A stretch of 64,000 nt of DNA from Paenimyroides aestuarii (GCF_024628805.1 NZ_CP102382.1:1488001-1552000), one strand, 5' to 3'. Positions 8,323 to 17,893 are shown, counted from the first letter of the stretch. The notes: generated by a model from the letters alone, not told the origin. Translations and numbers: made by a program.

Positions 8323-9045
8323 ATGAAGCAAAACATAGTTGTAATACCCACTTTTAACGAAATTGAAAATATCGAGGATATTTTGCGCGCCGTTATGAAT
8401 TTAGATACACCCATTGACGTTTTGGTGGTTGATGACAATTCACCCGATGGCACATCAGAAAAAGTATTACAAATTGCTCAAGAATTTCCCAATAGAATTT
8501 TTTTAAAAATACGCCTTAAAAAAAACGGTTTGGGCACTGCTTATGTGGCTGGTTTTAAATGGGCATTAAAACATCAATACGAATACATCTTTGAAATGGA
8601 TGCCGATTTTTCGCACAACCCAGCCGATTTGATCAAATTATTAACGGTTTGCCAAAACAATGCAGATGTTGCCATTGGCTCGCGCTACGTTAAAGGTGTA
8701 AATGTGGTAAACTGGCCCTTGAGCCGCGTGTTGCTTTCCTATTTTGCATCGGTTTATGTGCGTTTTATTACCCAAATGAATATTATGGATACCACAGCTG
8801 GTTTTATTTGCTATCATCGTTCAGTTTTAGAACAAATCAACCTTGATAAAATAAAATTTGTGGGATACGCTTTTCAAATAGAAATGAAATATCGGGCATT
8901 TTCCCGTAACTTTAAGCTGGAAGAAGTGCCTATTATTTTTACCGACCGCACCAAGGGGAAGTCAAAAATGTCTGGAAGCATTATAAAAGAAGCCGTTTTG
9001 GGTGTGTTGCAATTACGATTTAAAAAACTATTTAAAACTTTATAA
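8323..9045 (+). CDS. polyprenol monophosphomannose synthase-like glycosyltransferase (GT2)
   Basis: Probably transfers a sugar (mannose in characterised Dpm1/Ppm1 relatives) from a nucleotide sugar to polyprenyl phosphate on the cytoplasmic face of the membrane. The 240-residue protein has the GT-A motifs VVIPTFNEIENI, VVDDNSPDGT, KKNGLGTAYVAGFKWAL and the DxD-type DADFSHNP (Asp93, Asp95), then GSRYVKG. It ends KMSGSIIKEAVLGVLQLRFKKLF without trailing transmembrane helices, as in the soluble Dpm1-like class. It is the first gene of a tight run with pyrC (the next ATG follows its stop directly) and the DUF4296 lipoprotein. The acceptor product is unknown. Confidence 0.85.
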   Translation: MKQNIVVIPTFNEIENIEDILRAVMNLDTPIDVLVVDDNSPDGTSEKVLQIAQEFPNRIFLKIRLKKNGLGTAYVAGFKWALKHQYEYIFEMDADFSHNPADLIKLLTVCQNNADVAIGSRYVKGVNVVNWPLSRVLLSYFASVYVRFITQMNIMDTTAGFICYHRSVLEQINLDKIKFVGYAFQIEMKYRAFSRNFKLEEVPIIFTDRTKGKSKMSGSIIKEAVLGVLQLRFKKLFKTL

Positions 9046-10383
9046 ATGAGTACGCTGTTAATTAAAAATGGAACAATAGTAAACGAAGGAACTGTTTTCA
9101 AAGCCGATATATTAATCGAAAATGAAATGATTTCTAAAATTGATAACCAGATTACGGTTGCTGCCGATCAAGTGATTGATGCCACTGGTTTGCATATTTT
9201 TCCGGGTGTTATAGACGATCAGGTGCATTTTCGCGAACCCGGTTTAACACACAAAGGAAACATTGCTACCGAATCGAAAGCAGCGATTGCTGGAGGTGTT
9301 ACTTCATTTATCGAACAACCAAACACGGTTCCAAATGCTGTGACTCAAGAAATTTTAGAACAAAAATATCAAATTGCTGCTGAAACTTCCTATGCCAATT
9401 ATTCGTTTATGATGGGCGGAACCAACGATAATTTAGCAGAAATCTTAAAGACAAATCCACGAAATGTGGCCGGAATTAAACTTTTTTTAGGATCATCTAC
9501 CGGAAATATGTTGGTTGATAACGAAGAAGTGCTTGAAAAAATCTTTTCATCAACCAAAATGCTTATCGCAGTGCATTGCGAAGACGAGCAAACCATTCGC
9601 GAAAACCTTGCAAAAGCAAAACAGCAATTTGGAGAAGATATTCCCGTAAGCCAACATCCGGTGATTCGCAGTGCCGAAGCTTGTTATAAATCATCATCAA
9701 AGGCAATTGAATTGGCTAAGAAAACAGGCGCACGTTTGCATATTTTTCACATCAGCACCGGTATTGAAACCGATTTGTTTAGAAACGATATTCCTTTGGA
9801 AGAAAAAATGATTACTGCCGAAGTTTGCGTGCATCATTTATTATTTTCGGATGAAGATTACCAAACCAAAGGCAATTTCATTAAATGGAATCCGGCAGTG
9901 AAATCGGCAGCAGACCGTGAAAAAATCTGGGAGGCTTTGTTAGACGATCGTATCGATGTGATTGCAACGGATCACGCGCCTCACACTTTAGAAGAAAAAT
10001 CACAGAAGTATGCACAAGCACCATCGGGTGGACCTTTGGTTCAGCATTCGTTGATAACCATGATTGAATTTGCCAAAGCAGGTAAAATTTCATTAGAAAA
10101 AGTGGTTCAAAAAATGATGCATAATCCAGCAATTTTGTTCAAAATTGAGAAAAGAGGTTTTGTAAAAGAAGGCTTTTTTGCCGATTTGGCTTTGGTGGAT
10201 CTTAACGCAGACCAATGGATGGTTACCAAAGAAAATGTTGTAGCAAAATGCGGTTGGTCGCCTTTAGAAGGAAAAACGTTTACCACAAAAGTGGTATCCA
10301 CTATTCTAAACGGTAATGTGGTAATGGAAAATGGTATCATTAGCGAAAAACGCTTTGGTAAACGATTGTTATTCAATAGATAA
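9046..10383 (+). CDS. pyrC: dihydroorotase
   Basis: Third step of de novo pyrimidine synthesis: carbamoyl-aspartate to dihydroorotate. It is a zinc amidohydrolase of 445 residues. Visible active-site parts: DDQVHFREPG (residues 57-66), the Lys to be carboxylated in GIKLFLGSS (Lys145), HCED (His177), HIFHIST (His232/His235) and ATDHAPH (Asp309). The usual first His of the HxH pair is Gln59, with only His61 kept. From memory the same QVH appears in other Bacteroidota dihydroorotases, so this is a lineage trait and not a mutation. ATG follows the glycosyltransferase stop with no gap, suggesting translational coupling. Confidence 0.95.
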   Translation: MSTLLIKNGTIVNEGTVFKADILIENEMISKIDNQITVAADQVIDATGLHIFPGVIDDQVHFREPGLTHKGNIATESKAAIAGGVTSFIEQPNTVPNAVTQEILEQKYQIAAETSYANYSFMMGGTNDNLAEILKTNPRNVAGIKLFLGSSTGNMLVDNEEVLEKIFSSTKMLIAVHCEDEQTIRENLAKAKQQFGEDIPVSQHPVIRSAEACYKSSSKAIELAKKTGARLHIFHISTGIETDLFRNDIPLEEKMITAEVCVHHLLFSDEDYQTKGNFIKWNPAVKSAADREKIWEALLDDRIDVIATDHAPHTLEEKSQKYAQAPSGGPLVQHSLITMIEFAKAGKISLEKVVQKMMHNPAILFKIEKRGFVKEGFFADLALVDLNADQWMVTKENVVAKCGWSPLEGKTFTTKVVSTILNGNVVMENGIISEKRFGKRLLFNR

Positions 10384-10385
10384 TT

Positions 10386-10784
10386 ATGAAAAATCTAATT
10401 TCAATATTTTTATTAATGCTTTTGGTTAGCTGTTCAAACACCGAACAAGCGGTTGTTCCACAAGATAAAATGGTCGATGTGATTTATGACCTCACCGTTT
10501 CATCAAGTGCCCGAAACACAGCAAACCGAAGAGATACTTTGCAATATGTGGTATTGTATGAACAAATATTAAAAAAACACGGCATTGATAGTTTGCAATT
10601 TGTAAAAGCACAAAAAGCCTATCAACAAACCCCCGAGCTTTACACGGCAATTTACGATTCGGTGATTCATCGGCTTCAAAAACAATTAGAAGAAGTGCGA
10701 AAAACAAAGCCTGCAGAAGAAGAACAAATAGCGCCGGTGGTGAATTTCAAAGAAATTCCATTTTCAAGAAGGAAAAATCAATAA
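10386..10784 (+). CDS. DUF4296 lipoprotein
   Basis: 132 residues; signal peptide with lipobox LLVSC (Cys16), then a conserved-looking helical domain PQDKMVDVIYDLTVSSSARN ... ILKKHGIDSLQF ... YQQTPELYTAIYDSVIHRLQ typical of DUF4296. The tail is charged and low in complexity (KTKPAEEEQ). Function is unknown; it is probably anchored to the outer or inner membrane from the periplasm. It starts 2 bp behind pyrC and ends the operon before a hairpin. Confidence 0.85.
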   Translation: MKNLISIFLLMLLVSCSNTEQAVVPQDKMVDVIYDLTVSSSARNTANRRDTLQYVVLYEQILKKHGIDSLQFVKAQKAYQQTPELYTAIYDSVIHRLQKQLEEVRKTKPAEEEQIAPVVNFKEIPFSRRKNQ

Positions 10785-10786
10785 TT

Positions 10787-10816
10787 AGAAAGCTGCATTT
10801 TTTGTAGCTTTCTTTA
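10787..10816 (+). terminator. terminator of the pyrC operon
   Basis: 9-bp stem GAAAGCTGC / GTAGCTTTC (one G-T pair) with a T-rich loop and a short T-run, just behind the DUF4296 stop. Confidence 0.65.
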
Positions 10817-10829
10817 GTTTTGAAAAATG

Positions 10830-10837
10830 TATATTTG
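10830..10837 (+). promoter_or_regulatory. -7 element of tyrS
   Basis: TATATTTG matches TAnnTTTG 17 bp before the tyrS ATG. Confidence 0.55.
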
Positions 10838-10854
10838 CAAAAAAATAATTTAAA

Positions 10855-12159
10855 ATGAAAAATTTAGTAGAAGAACTACGTTGGCGAGGACTGGTTCACG
10901 ACATGATGCCTGGAACAGAAGAACAATTAACAAAAGAATCTACTACCGCATATATAGGTTTCGACCCAACATCAGATTCCTTACACATTGGAAGCTTAGT
11001 GCCCATTATTTTGCTGAAACATTTACGAGATTTCGGTCATAAACCCATTGCTTTAGTGGGCGGAGCAACCGGAATGATTGGTGATCCATCGGGCAAATCA
11101 GATGAAAGAAACTTATTAGATGAAGCTACGCTTACAAAAAATGTAAACGGCATTAAAGCTTTATTATCACGTTTTTTAGATTTTGATGCAAAAGATGAAA
11201 ATGCCCCGGTTTTGGTGAATAATTATGATTGGATGAAAGACTTTTCGTTCATTGCATTTGCACGCGATGTAGGGAAGCGAATTACCGTAAACTATATGAT
11301 GGCAAAAGATTCGGTAAAAAAACGTTTTGAAAGCGATGGTGCCGGAATGAGTTTTACCGAATTTACCTACCAATTAATCCAAGGATATGATTTTTACCAT
11401 TTGAACAAAGAATACAACTGTTTGTTGCAAATGGGTGGAAGCGATCAGTGGGGAAATATAACCACCGGAACCGAATTGGTGCGCCGCATGAATGTTGACA
11501 ATGAAGAGCGCTCTAAAGCATATGCAATGACTTGCCCTTTAATTACAAAAGCAGACGGTTCTAAATTTGGAAAAAGCGAAGGCGGAAATGTATGGTTGAC
11601 AGCAGATAAAACTTCTGTTTATAAATTCTATCAATTTTGGTTGAATACATCGGATGCAGATGCGGAAAAATACATTAAGATTTTTACATTTTTATCGAAA
11701 GAAGAAATCGAAAAAATAGTTGCAGAACATAATGAAGCACCTCATTTACGTCCATTGCAAAAACGTTTGGCGAAAGAAGTAACCGTTTTTGTGCACTCTG
11801 AAGAAGCATTTGAAAATGCAGTGAAAGCATCAAATATTTTGTTTGGAAACGCATCGGCTAACGATTTAAAAACATTAGATGCCCAAACATTTTTAGAAGT
11901 TTTTGATGGTGTTCCACAAGCTGAGCTATCAATGGAAGACTTAAAAGCAGGGATTGATATCGTTGAAGTTTTAAACGCAAAATCGGGCTTTATGAAATCA
12001 AACGGAGAAGCAAGACGCGCTTTAGCAGAAAACGCAATCTCGGTGAACCGCGAAAAAGTGCAAGAAGGTTTTAGCTTATCTACCAACGATTTAATAAACA
12101 ATCAGTTTATACTGCTTCAAAAAGGAAAGAAAAATTACTTTGTTTTGAATGTGAAGTAA
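10855..12159 (+). CDS. tyrS: tyrosyl-tRNA synthetase
   Basis: Charges tRNA-Tyr. It is a class I synthetase of 434 residues. The HIGH motif is HIGS (44-47), the tyrosine pocket is visible in [12 protein letters not shown] and QGYDFYHL, the [10 protein letters not shown] motif is at about 194-203, and the KMSKS loop is KFGKS (237-241). An S4 RNA-binding domain occupies the C-terminus from about residue 365 ([15 protein letters not shown] segment, SFSLSTNDL). Its cognate tRNA-Tyr gene lies in this window at 32540. Single-gene unit with its own promoter and terminator. Confidence 0.97.
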   Translation: MKNLVEELRWRGLVHDMMPGTEEQLTKESTTAYIGFDPTSDSLHIGSLVPIILLKHLRDFGHKPIALVGGATGMIGDPSGKSDERNLLDEATLTKNVNGIKALLSRFLDFDAKDENAPVLVNNYDWMKDFSFIAFARDVGKRITVNYMMAKDSVKKRFESDGAGMSFTEFTYQLIQGYDFYHLNKEYNCLLQMGGSDQWGNITTGTELVRRMNVDNEERSKAYAMTCPLITKADGSKFGKSEGGNVWLTADKTSVYKFYQFWLNTSDADAEKYIKIFTFLSKEEIEKIVAEHNEAPHLRPLQKRLAKEVTVFVHSEEAFENAVKASNILFGNASANDLKTLDAQTFLEVFDGVPQAELSMEDLKAGIDIVEVLNAKSGFMKSNGEARRALAENAISVNREKVQEGFSLSTNDLINNQFILLQKGKKNYFVLNVK

Positions 12160-12167
12160 ATTATATA

Positions 12168-12197
12168 AAAGAAGCTGCTAATAAAAGCAGCTTTTTT
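12168..12197. terminator. bidirectional terminator between tyrS and lysS
   Basis: 8-bp stem AAGCTGCT / AGCAGCTT with A-rich and T-rich flanks on either side, in the 55-bp space between the two converging genes. Confidence 0.8.
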
Positions 12198-12214
12198 TAT
12201 ATCCAGAACTATCT

Positions 12215-13918
12215 CTATAAATTCACAGTTACAAACTTTTCTTCGTTTTCTGTAACTACTTTGGTTAAATTGTAAGAAGCTAAAGCTTTCATAGCTTTAT
12301 CCCATTTTTTGCCGCTCAAAGCAGCTTGTTCTTTTAAAGAGTTTAGTGCCAATTTATTTTCGTTTTTCTCTAAAATAGCAAGAATACTTTTTTCTTCATC
12401 GGTTAATTCATAAGCTGGCGCTGCTTTTTCTGGTCGCATTTGCGGGAAAAACAACACTTCTTGTATCGAAGGATTATTAGTTAAAAACATAATCAATCGA
12501 TCCATGCCAATACCCAAACCACCCGTTGGGGGCATTCCGAATTCTAAAGCACGCAAGAAATCTTCGTCGATGAATTGTCCTGCTTCGTCGTCGCCTTTTT
12601 CAGATAATTTTAATTGCTCTTCAAAACGCTCACGCTGATCAATTGGATCGTTCAATTCGGAATACGAATTGGCGATTTCTTTACCGCAAACCATCAATTC
12701 AAAACGCTCTGTTAACTCTGGATTTTCACGATGTTCTTTTGTTAAAGGCGACATTTCCTTTGGATAATCGGTAATAAATGTAGGTTGAATATAATTTCCT
12801 TCACATTTCTCACCAAAAATTTCATCAATCAGTTTTCCTTTACCCATTGTATCATCAACTGCAATTCCCATGTTTTTAGCAGCTTCGCGAATTTCGTCTT
12901 CGGTTTTTCCATCAATATCAAAACCAGTAAAATCAATAATCGCTTGGCGCATAGTTACGCGTTTGTACGGTGCTTTAAAATCGATTTCATGTGCTCCGAA
13001 AGTTGCTTTGCTGGTTCCGTTCACAGCAATCGCACAATGTTCCAATAATTGCTCGGTAAAATCCATCATCCAGTTGTAATCTTTATAGGCAACGTAGATT
13101 TCCATTGCTGTAAATTCCGGATTATGGGTTCTGTCCATTCCTTCGTTTCGGAAATTTTTAGAAAACTCGTAAACGCCTTCAAATCCACCTACAATTAAAC
13201 GTTTTAAATACAATTCGTTGGCAATACGCATGTACAAAGGAATGTCTAACGCATTGTGATGTGTTACAAACGGACGCGCTGCTGCACCACCAGGAATCGA
13301 CTGTAAAACCGGGGTGTCAACTTCTAAATAGCCACGATCGTTGAAAAACGAGCGCATAGCATTGTATAATTTGGTGCGTTTTATAAAAATCTCTTTATTT
13401 TGTGGGTTTACAATTAAATCTACATAACGCATGCGGTAACGCAATTCCGGATCGGTAAAGGCGTCAAATATGTTGCCTTCGTCATCGGTTTTTGGCAATG
13501 GCAACGGGCGCAAGGTTTTAGAAAGTATCGAAAATTTTTCCACACGTATACATTTTGCACCTACTTGTGTAGTGAACAACTCGCCTTCAATGCCGATAAA
13601 ATCACCCAAATCGGTTAATTTTTTAAAAACGGTGTTGTACAGTGTTTTGTCTTCGCCGGTGCAAATCACATCGCGGTTTAAATACAACTGTATTCTGTCT
13701 TCTTGATCTTGAATTTCTGCAAAACTGGCTTTACCTTGATCGCGTACACTCATTAATCTGCCGGCAGTTACAACCTTCTTGCCTTCTTCAAAAGTGTCCT
13801 TTATCTGTTTCGATGTATGATTTACTGGAAACAAATTAGCGGGATAAGGATTGATGCCAAGTGCTCGTAACTTGCTCAATTTTTCTCTTCTGATGATTTC
13901 TTGTTCTGAAAGTTGCAT
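12215..13918 (-). CDS. lysS: lysyl-tRNA synthetase, class II
   Basis: Charges tRNA-Lys. It has 567 residues: an N-terminal OB-fold anticodon domain (about 45-150, GRLMSVRDQGKASFAEIQDQ) and a class II catalytic core with motif 2 (RNEGMDRTHNPEFTAMEIY) and motif 3 (GLGIGMDRLIMFLT). It is some 60 residues longer than E. coli LysS because of a C-terminal extension (EKAAPAYELTDEEKSI...FVTVNL) resembling a small winged-helix-like or alpha/beta addition. I believe this is normal in Flavobacteriaceae. Expressed from its own promoter at 13947. Confidence 0.96.
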   Translation of the reverse strand: MQLSEQEIIRREKLSKLRALGINPYPANLFPVNHTSKQIKDTFEEGKKVVTAGRLMSVRDQGKASFAEIQDQEDRIQLYLNRDVICTGEDKTLYNTVFKKLTDLGDFIGIEGELFTTQVGAKCIRVEKFSILSKTLRPLPLPKTDDEGNIFDAFTDPELRYRMRYVDLIVNPQNKEIFIKRTKLYNAMRSFFNDRGYLEVDTPVLQSIPGGAAARPFVTHHNALDIPLYMRIANELYLKRLIVGGFEGVYEFSKNFRNEGMDRTHNPEFTAMEIYVAYKDYNWMMDFTEQLLEHCAIAVNGTSKATFGAHEIDFKAPYKRVTMRQAIIDFTGFDIDGKTEDEIREAAKNMGIAVDDTMGKGKLIDEIFGEKCEGNYIQPTFITDYPKEMSPLTKEHRENPELTERFELMVCGKEIANSYSELNDPIDQRERFEEQLKLSEKGDDEAGQFIDEDFLRALEFGMPPTGGLGIGMDRLIMFLTNNPSIQEVLFFPQMRPEKAAPAYELTDEEKSILAILEKNENKLALNSLKEQAALSGKKWDKAMKALASYNLTKVVTENEEKFVTVNL

Positions 13919-13946
13919 AAAAATTAAAATTTCTTTATTTAATCTG

Positions 13947-13954
13947 CAAAATTA
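13947..13954 (-). promoter_or_regulatory. -7 element of lysS
   Basis: On the minus strand TAATTTTG fits TAnnTTTG, with TTG 22 bp upstream; it is 28 bp before the lysS ATG. Confidence 0.5.
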
Positions 13955-14012
13955 ATTATTTTTTGTTTTTTGATACCAATTTCTTTGAATCTTTTTTAAG
14001 ATAAAGGTTGGT

Positions 14013-14030
14013 TATATTTGATTAAATTTG
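14013..14030 (+). promoter_or_regulatory. tandem -7 elements of lipB
   Basis: TATATTTG (14013-14020) and TAAATTTG (14023-14030) both match TAnnTTTG. They decide the start: the TTG codon at 14028 lies inside the promoter, so translation begins at the ATG at 14049. Confidence 0.55.
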
Positions 14031-14048
14031 ACTAAAATTTTCAACGAA

Positions 14049-14750
14049 ATGAATAAACAAGTTCAAATACAAGATTTAGGTTTAAAAGATTATAAGGATA
14101 CTTGGGACTACCAAGAGGAATTATTTCAAAATATCCTGAATCTAAAGTCGCAAAACCGTAAAAATGAACATGCTATACAATCTACACCTAATTACCTTTT
14201 GTTTGTGGAACATCCGCATGTATATACCTTAGGAAAAAGTGGAGATTTAGCGCATTTGTTGTTAAATGAAGAACAATTGGCACAGAAAAATGCTAGGTTT
14301 TATAAAATAAATAGGGGAGGAGATATCACTTACCACGGTCCTGGGCAAATTGTGGGGTATCCTATTTTAGATTTAGATAATTTTTTTACCGACATTCACA
14401 AATATTTGCGTTTTTTGGAAGATGTGATCATTAAAACCATTGCCGATTATGGTTTGAAAGGCGAACGCAGTGAAGGAGAAACAGGGGTTTGGTTAGATGT
14501 TGGTACTCCTTTTGCCCGCAAAATTTGTGCAATGGGCGTACGTGCTTCGCGTTGGGTAACTATGCACGGTTTTGCTTTGAATGTAAATACCAATTTGGGA
14601 TATTTTGATCATATCATACCGTGTGGCATCCGTGGAAAAGCGGTAGCTTCTTTAAACGTGGAATTGGGTGTGGAAAAAGTAGATGAAGAAGAAGTAAAAC
14701 AAAAAATTGTGCATTACTTTAAAGAGCTTTTTGAAGCCGAGTTTGTTTAA
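14049..14750 (+). CDS. lipB: octanoyltransferase (lipoate biosynthesis)
   Basis: Moves octanoyl from acyl-ACP to lipoyl domains, the first step of lipoate synthesis; E2 of pyruvate dehydrogenase at 57629 is an expected acceptor. 233 residues from the ATG at 14049. Motifs: HPHVYTLGKSG, RGGDITYHGPGQIVGYPILD, catalytic Lys158 in FARKICAMGVRASRW, HGFALNVNTNL and catalytic Cys192 in HIIPCGI. All key residues are present. Monocistronic; a small hairpin at 14828-14848 may end the transcript. Confidence 0.96.
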   Translation: MNKQVQIQDLGLKDYKDTWDYQEELFQNILNLKSQNRKNEHAIQSTPNYLLFVEHPHVYTLGKSGDLAHLLLNEEQLAQKNARFYKINRGGDITYHGPGQIVGYPILDLDNFFTDIHKYLRFLEDVIIKTIADYGLKGERSEGETGVWLDVGTPFARKICAMGVRASRWVTMHGFALNVNTNLGYFDHIIPCGIRGKAVASLNVELGVEKVDEEEVKQKIVHYFKELFEAEFV

Positions 14751-14827
14751 TATATCGAGGAGTGCGTTACAGAATTCCTATAGATCCATCGATTATTACC
14801 TAATACTTCAAGCAAATCATTAGAAAT

Positions 14828-14848
14828 AAGCATTTTTATTGAATGCTT
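14828..14848 (+). terminator. weak hairpin behind lipB
   Basis: 7-bp stem AAGCATT / AATGCTT followed by TGTATT. The rest of the 256-bp lipB-rnhB space shows no gene or other clear structure. Confidence 0.4.
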
Positions 14849-14983
14849 TGTATTCAAAATAGGTAAAAATTTAATTGTTAATTGCATTAATTTGCAAAAT
14901 CACATCCGTATCTGTGGTAATTAAACAAATATTTGAATATCAATGTGTTATTTTTTAATAGATAATGCAATACAGATTTATAT

Positions 14984-15011
14984 AATAAGGAGTGAAATTT
15001 TACTCCTTATT
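14984..15011 (-). terminator. hairpin overlapping the rnhB stop codon
   Basis: 10-bp stem AATAAGGAGT / ACTCCTTATT with an 8-nt loop. The rnhB stop (15007-15009) lies within the right arm. The T-run beyond is poor, so efficiency is uncertain. Confidence 0.5.
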
Positions 15012-15612
15012 TATTCAAATCCAATACCAATTGTTCTGGTAATAAACGAAATGTTTTGCGGTGGTATTTGCAAGGGCCATATTCCAAAATAGCTTCTCGG
15101 TGTTTTTTTGTAGGATAGCCCATATTTTTATCCCAACCATACATAGGGAATTCCTCGTGCAGTTGCAACATATATTCATCGCGATATGTTTTAGCTAAAA
15201 TAGATGCAGCCGCAATACTTAAGTATTTACTATCACCTTTAATAATAGTAGCGTGTGGAATTTCTTTATACGGTTTAAAGCGATTGCCATCAACAATAAT
15301 AAAGTCGGGATCAAAATGTAATTGCCCAACGGCTATGTGCATGGCTTTGATTGATGCATTTAAAATATTAATTTCATCAATAACATCCTCGTAAACATGC
15401 GCGATACGAAAGCAGTCGCTGTGTTGTTCAATAAAATGCCTTAAGTGATTTCTAGATTTTATGGATAACTTCTTAGAGTCGTTAATTAATCCACTCTCTA
15501 ATTCCGGATTGATAAGTATGGCAGCAGCAGTAACCGGACCAGCCAAACAGCCTCTGCCTGCTTCATCAGTTCCAACTTCGTATTTTAAACCGCTAAACGT
15601 TTTTAATAACAT
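15007..15612 (-). CDS. rnhB: ribonuclease HII
   Basis: Cleaves RNA in RNA-DNA hybrids and single ribonucleotides in DNA. 201 residues with the signature [14 protein letters not shown] (Asp16, Glu17), the central acidic residue in FIIVDGNRF, and [21 protein letters not shown]. The final [12 protein letters not shown]...YHRKTF is also typical. It is transcribed away from the secreted protease; the two promoters appear to lie back to back at 15663-15680. Confidence 0.96.
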   Translation of the reverse strand: MLLKTFSGLKYEVGTDEAGRGCLAGPVTAAAILINPELESGLINDSKKLSIKSRNHLRHFIEQHSDCFRIAHVYEDVIDEINILNASIKAMHIAVGQLHFDPDFIIVDGNRFKPYKEIPHATIIKGDSKYLSIAAASILAKTYRDEYMLQLHEEFPMYGWDKNMGYPTKKHREAILEYGPCKYHRKTFRLLPEQLVLDLNK

Positions 15613-15662
15613 AACAGAATGTTAAATATTATAATAATTTGATAAAAATGAAAAGATTACAA

Positions 15663-15680
15663 CAAAATTACATAAATTTG
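15663..15680. promoter_or_regulatory. back-to-back divergent -7 elements (rnhB / S8 protease)
   Basis: CAAAATTA (15663-15670; TAATTTTG on the minus strand) and TAAATTTG (15673-15680, plus strand) are 2 bp apart and point away from each other. Confidence 0.45.
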
Positions 15681-15716
15681 GGATGTTAAACGTATTATGA
15701 TTAATATTAAAATATA

Positions 15717-17765
15717 ATGAAAAATAAAATTACAAAGTTGTTTTTGGCTTTATTAGCATTTTCGTTAGGTAACGGAACAATGCAAGCACAAGAGGAACAA
15801 AGAATGCCTGATTATGTTCTAAAAGCTACAAATATTGAGTACTTAAAAAAGTTTGCTCAGGAAAAAGCAATGGAATATGAGATGAATTATAAAAAGGCAG
15901 TAGAGATAGCTAGAAGTGAAGGAAAGCCTATTTCTGGTGAAAAAGACGGAAATGTCTTTGCTTTATTTGGCTACGATGAAGAAACAGGAGGGCTGATCTA
16001 CAATACTACTTTTAATGTAGAAGAATCTAAAAATATATATTTTAACAATTCAGCTGTGGCTAGCTCTTTGCAAACGGCTAATGCTAAGCCGCTACATGCT
16101 GCTGGTATTGAAGGTGCAGGAATGATTACTGGAGTTTGGGACGGTGGTGCTGGCTTAACAAATCACGTAGCTTTCACAGGGGGGCGTTATCAAATAAAGA
16201 ATAACGCCAATAATGGATCTAGTGCAGAGGGAAGATCTCATGCTGCTCACGTAGCAGGTACTGTTGCTGCAGGAGAATTTGGAGATAATACAGCAAAAGG
16301 ATTTGCATACGAGGCGATAATTCATGCATATAACGGCATAAATGTTAATGATATCCCTGCTATGACTACTGCTGCAACTACATTGGTTAATCCTATCTAT
16401 GTGTCTAATCACTCTTACGGTCTTAATTTTTCACAATCAGGTGCATCGGCATCAATTTTTGGTCAATATAGTTCACGAACTAGAGATTATGATGAATTAG
16501 CTAATAATGCAAAATATTATACAATAGTTTTTGCAGCAGGAAATGATAGAGATGCTAATTTTAATCCATCTCAACCAAGTGGTAAAGATTTATTAAGTCA
16601 AGCAGGGGTTTCTAAAAATGTTGTTGTAGTTGCTGCTACTCAAGGTACAGAAGATTTTTCAGGAATTACGGGGGCAACGTCTGTTGTTAGTGTAGCAGGC
16701 GTAGGGCCATTTATGTCTAGTTTTAGTAACTACGGTCCAACAGATGATTTTAGAATTAAACCTGATATTTCGGCAAAAGGTGTAAATGTGAAGTCTGTTG
16801 ATGTTTCAGGGTTAGCTGATACTTCTTTTAAGAGTGGTACATCAATGGCGGCTCCATCAGTTACGGGTGTGTTTACTTTGTGGCAAGGTTATCATAATCA
16901 AGTGACAACTAAGTATATGAAATCGGCATCTGTTCGAGCGTTGATGGCGCATACTGCCAGAGAGACAGGGCCGTCTGCAGGACCTGATTTTATGTTTGGT
17001 TGGGGGCTGATTGATGCGGCAAAAGGCGTAGAGATTATAGATGAAGCAAAAGCTGGTACCGCTATATTTGAAGAGTTTGAGATTGCGCAAGGAACAACTT
17101 TTGAGTATGAGTTTTCTTATGATGGAGTAGAACCATTGGTTGCTACAATTGCATGGAATGATCCTGCAGGTACGGTAACGCCAAGTTCAACATCTAATTT
17201 AAACATAAAAAAACTAGTGAATGATTTGGATTTGCGATTAATTAATATGGATACAAATCAAACCTATTATCCTTGGTCATTAGTTCAAAACATGGGGATT
17301 TCGCATACGTCATCTAATATAGCAACTCGTCTTGTGGATAATGCTAGAGATAATATTGAAAAAATTGAACCACAAAATGCAGCAGCAGGTAATTACAAAT
17401 TAATTGTTTCGCATAAAGGTACACTACAAGGAGGTATGCAAGAGTACTCATTAATTATTTCTGGAGCTGGAGGAATTATGCCTGCAACTGATGGTACAGT
17501 TTCTTTAGAAAATGAAGTATTGAATAACCTGACGCTTTATCCAAACCCTGTTAATACACAATTAAATATTGAAGGTGATTTGCAAACGCTTAAAAATGCT
17601 AATATTGCTATATTTGATGTAAGTGGTAAAAAAGTGAAAGAATTTAATATGGAATTTAATGCAAATAACGTAAATCTAGATGTATCTGAATTGAACACTG
17701 GAATTTATATGATTAAGATTTCAAAAGAAAATGTACAACAAAGCTATAAGTTCATTAAAAAATAA
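15717..17765 (+). CDS. secreted subtilisin-like (S8) protease with T9SS sorting domain
   Basis: Serine endopeptidase exported by the Sec system and then the type IX system. 682 residues: a signal peptide ending TMQAQ, a prodomain-like region to about 120, then the S8 domain with Asp142 (GVWDGG), His178 (SHAAHVAGT), oxyanion Asn275 (AAGNDRD) and Ser376 (SGTSMAAPS). A beta-sandwich (P-like, about 455-590) follows, and a C-terminal type A sorting domain (LYPNPVNTQLNI ... GIYMIKISKENVQQSYKFIKK). It lies directly before a SusC/SusD pair, which could import the peptides it produces (inference). Its own terminator follows. Confidence 0.94.
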   Translation: MKNKITKLFLALLAFSLGNGTMQAQEEQRMPDYVLKATNIEYLKKFAQEKAMEYEMNYKKAVEIARSEGKPISGEKDGNVFALFGYDEETGGLIYNTTFNVEESKNIYFNNSAVASSLQTANAKPLHAAGIEGAGMITGVWDGGAGLTNHVAFTGGRYQIKNNANNGSSAEGRSHAAHVAGTVAAGEFGDNTAKGFAYEAIIHAYNGINVNDIPAMTTAATTLVNPIYVSNHSYGLNFSQSGASASIFGQYSSRTRDYDELANNAKYYTIVFAAGNDRDANFNPSQPSGKDLLSQAGVSKNVVVVAATQGTEDFSGITGATSVVSVAGVGPFMSSFSNYGPTDDFRIKPDISAKGVNVKSVDVSGLADTSFKSGTSMAAPSVTGVFTLWQGYHNQVTTKYMKSASVRALMAHTARETGPSAGPDFMFGWGLIDAAKGVEIIDEAKAGTAIFEEFEIAQGTTFEYEFSYDGVEPLVATIAWNDPAGTVTPSSTSNLNIKKLVNDLDLRLINMDTNQTYYPWSLVQNMGISHTSSNIATRLVDNARDNIEKIEPQNAAAGNYKLIVSHKGTLQGGMQEYSLIISGAGGIMPATDGTVSLENEVLNNLTLYPNPVNTQLNIEGDLQTLKNANIAIFDVSGKKVKEFNMEFNANNVNLDVSELNTGIYMIKISKENVQQSYKFIKK

Positions 17766-17786
17766 TTATTAGCTATTGTTTTAAAT

Positions 17787-17823
17787 AAAAGAGAGGATTG
17801 TTGTTACAATTCTCTCTTTTTTA
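17787..17823 (+). terminator. terminator of the S8 protease gene
   Basis: A 15-bp stem (AAAAGAGAGGATTGT and complement, one G-T pair) with loop TGTT and a T-run. Confidence 0.85.
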
Positions 17824-17834
17824 TGTGTTAAAAA

Positions 17835-17865
17835 TTTGTTATTATATAAAAAAGGATTAGTTTTG
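17835..17865 (+). promoter_or_regulatory. promoter of the susC/susD-like operon
   Basis: TTTG (17835-17838), 19-bp spacer, TAGTTTTG (17858-17865): a full -33/-7 Bacteroidota promoter 28 bp before the SusC ATG. Confidence 0.65.
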
Positions 17866-17893
17866 TACTTAAACTAATTCAAATTAAATTAAT

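Noticed and set aside
14028..14048. Upstream TTG start for lipB
   Set aside because: The TTG is part of a TAnnTTTG promoter element and would lie before the likely transcription start.
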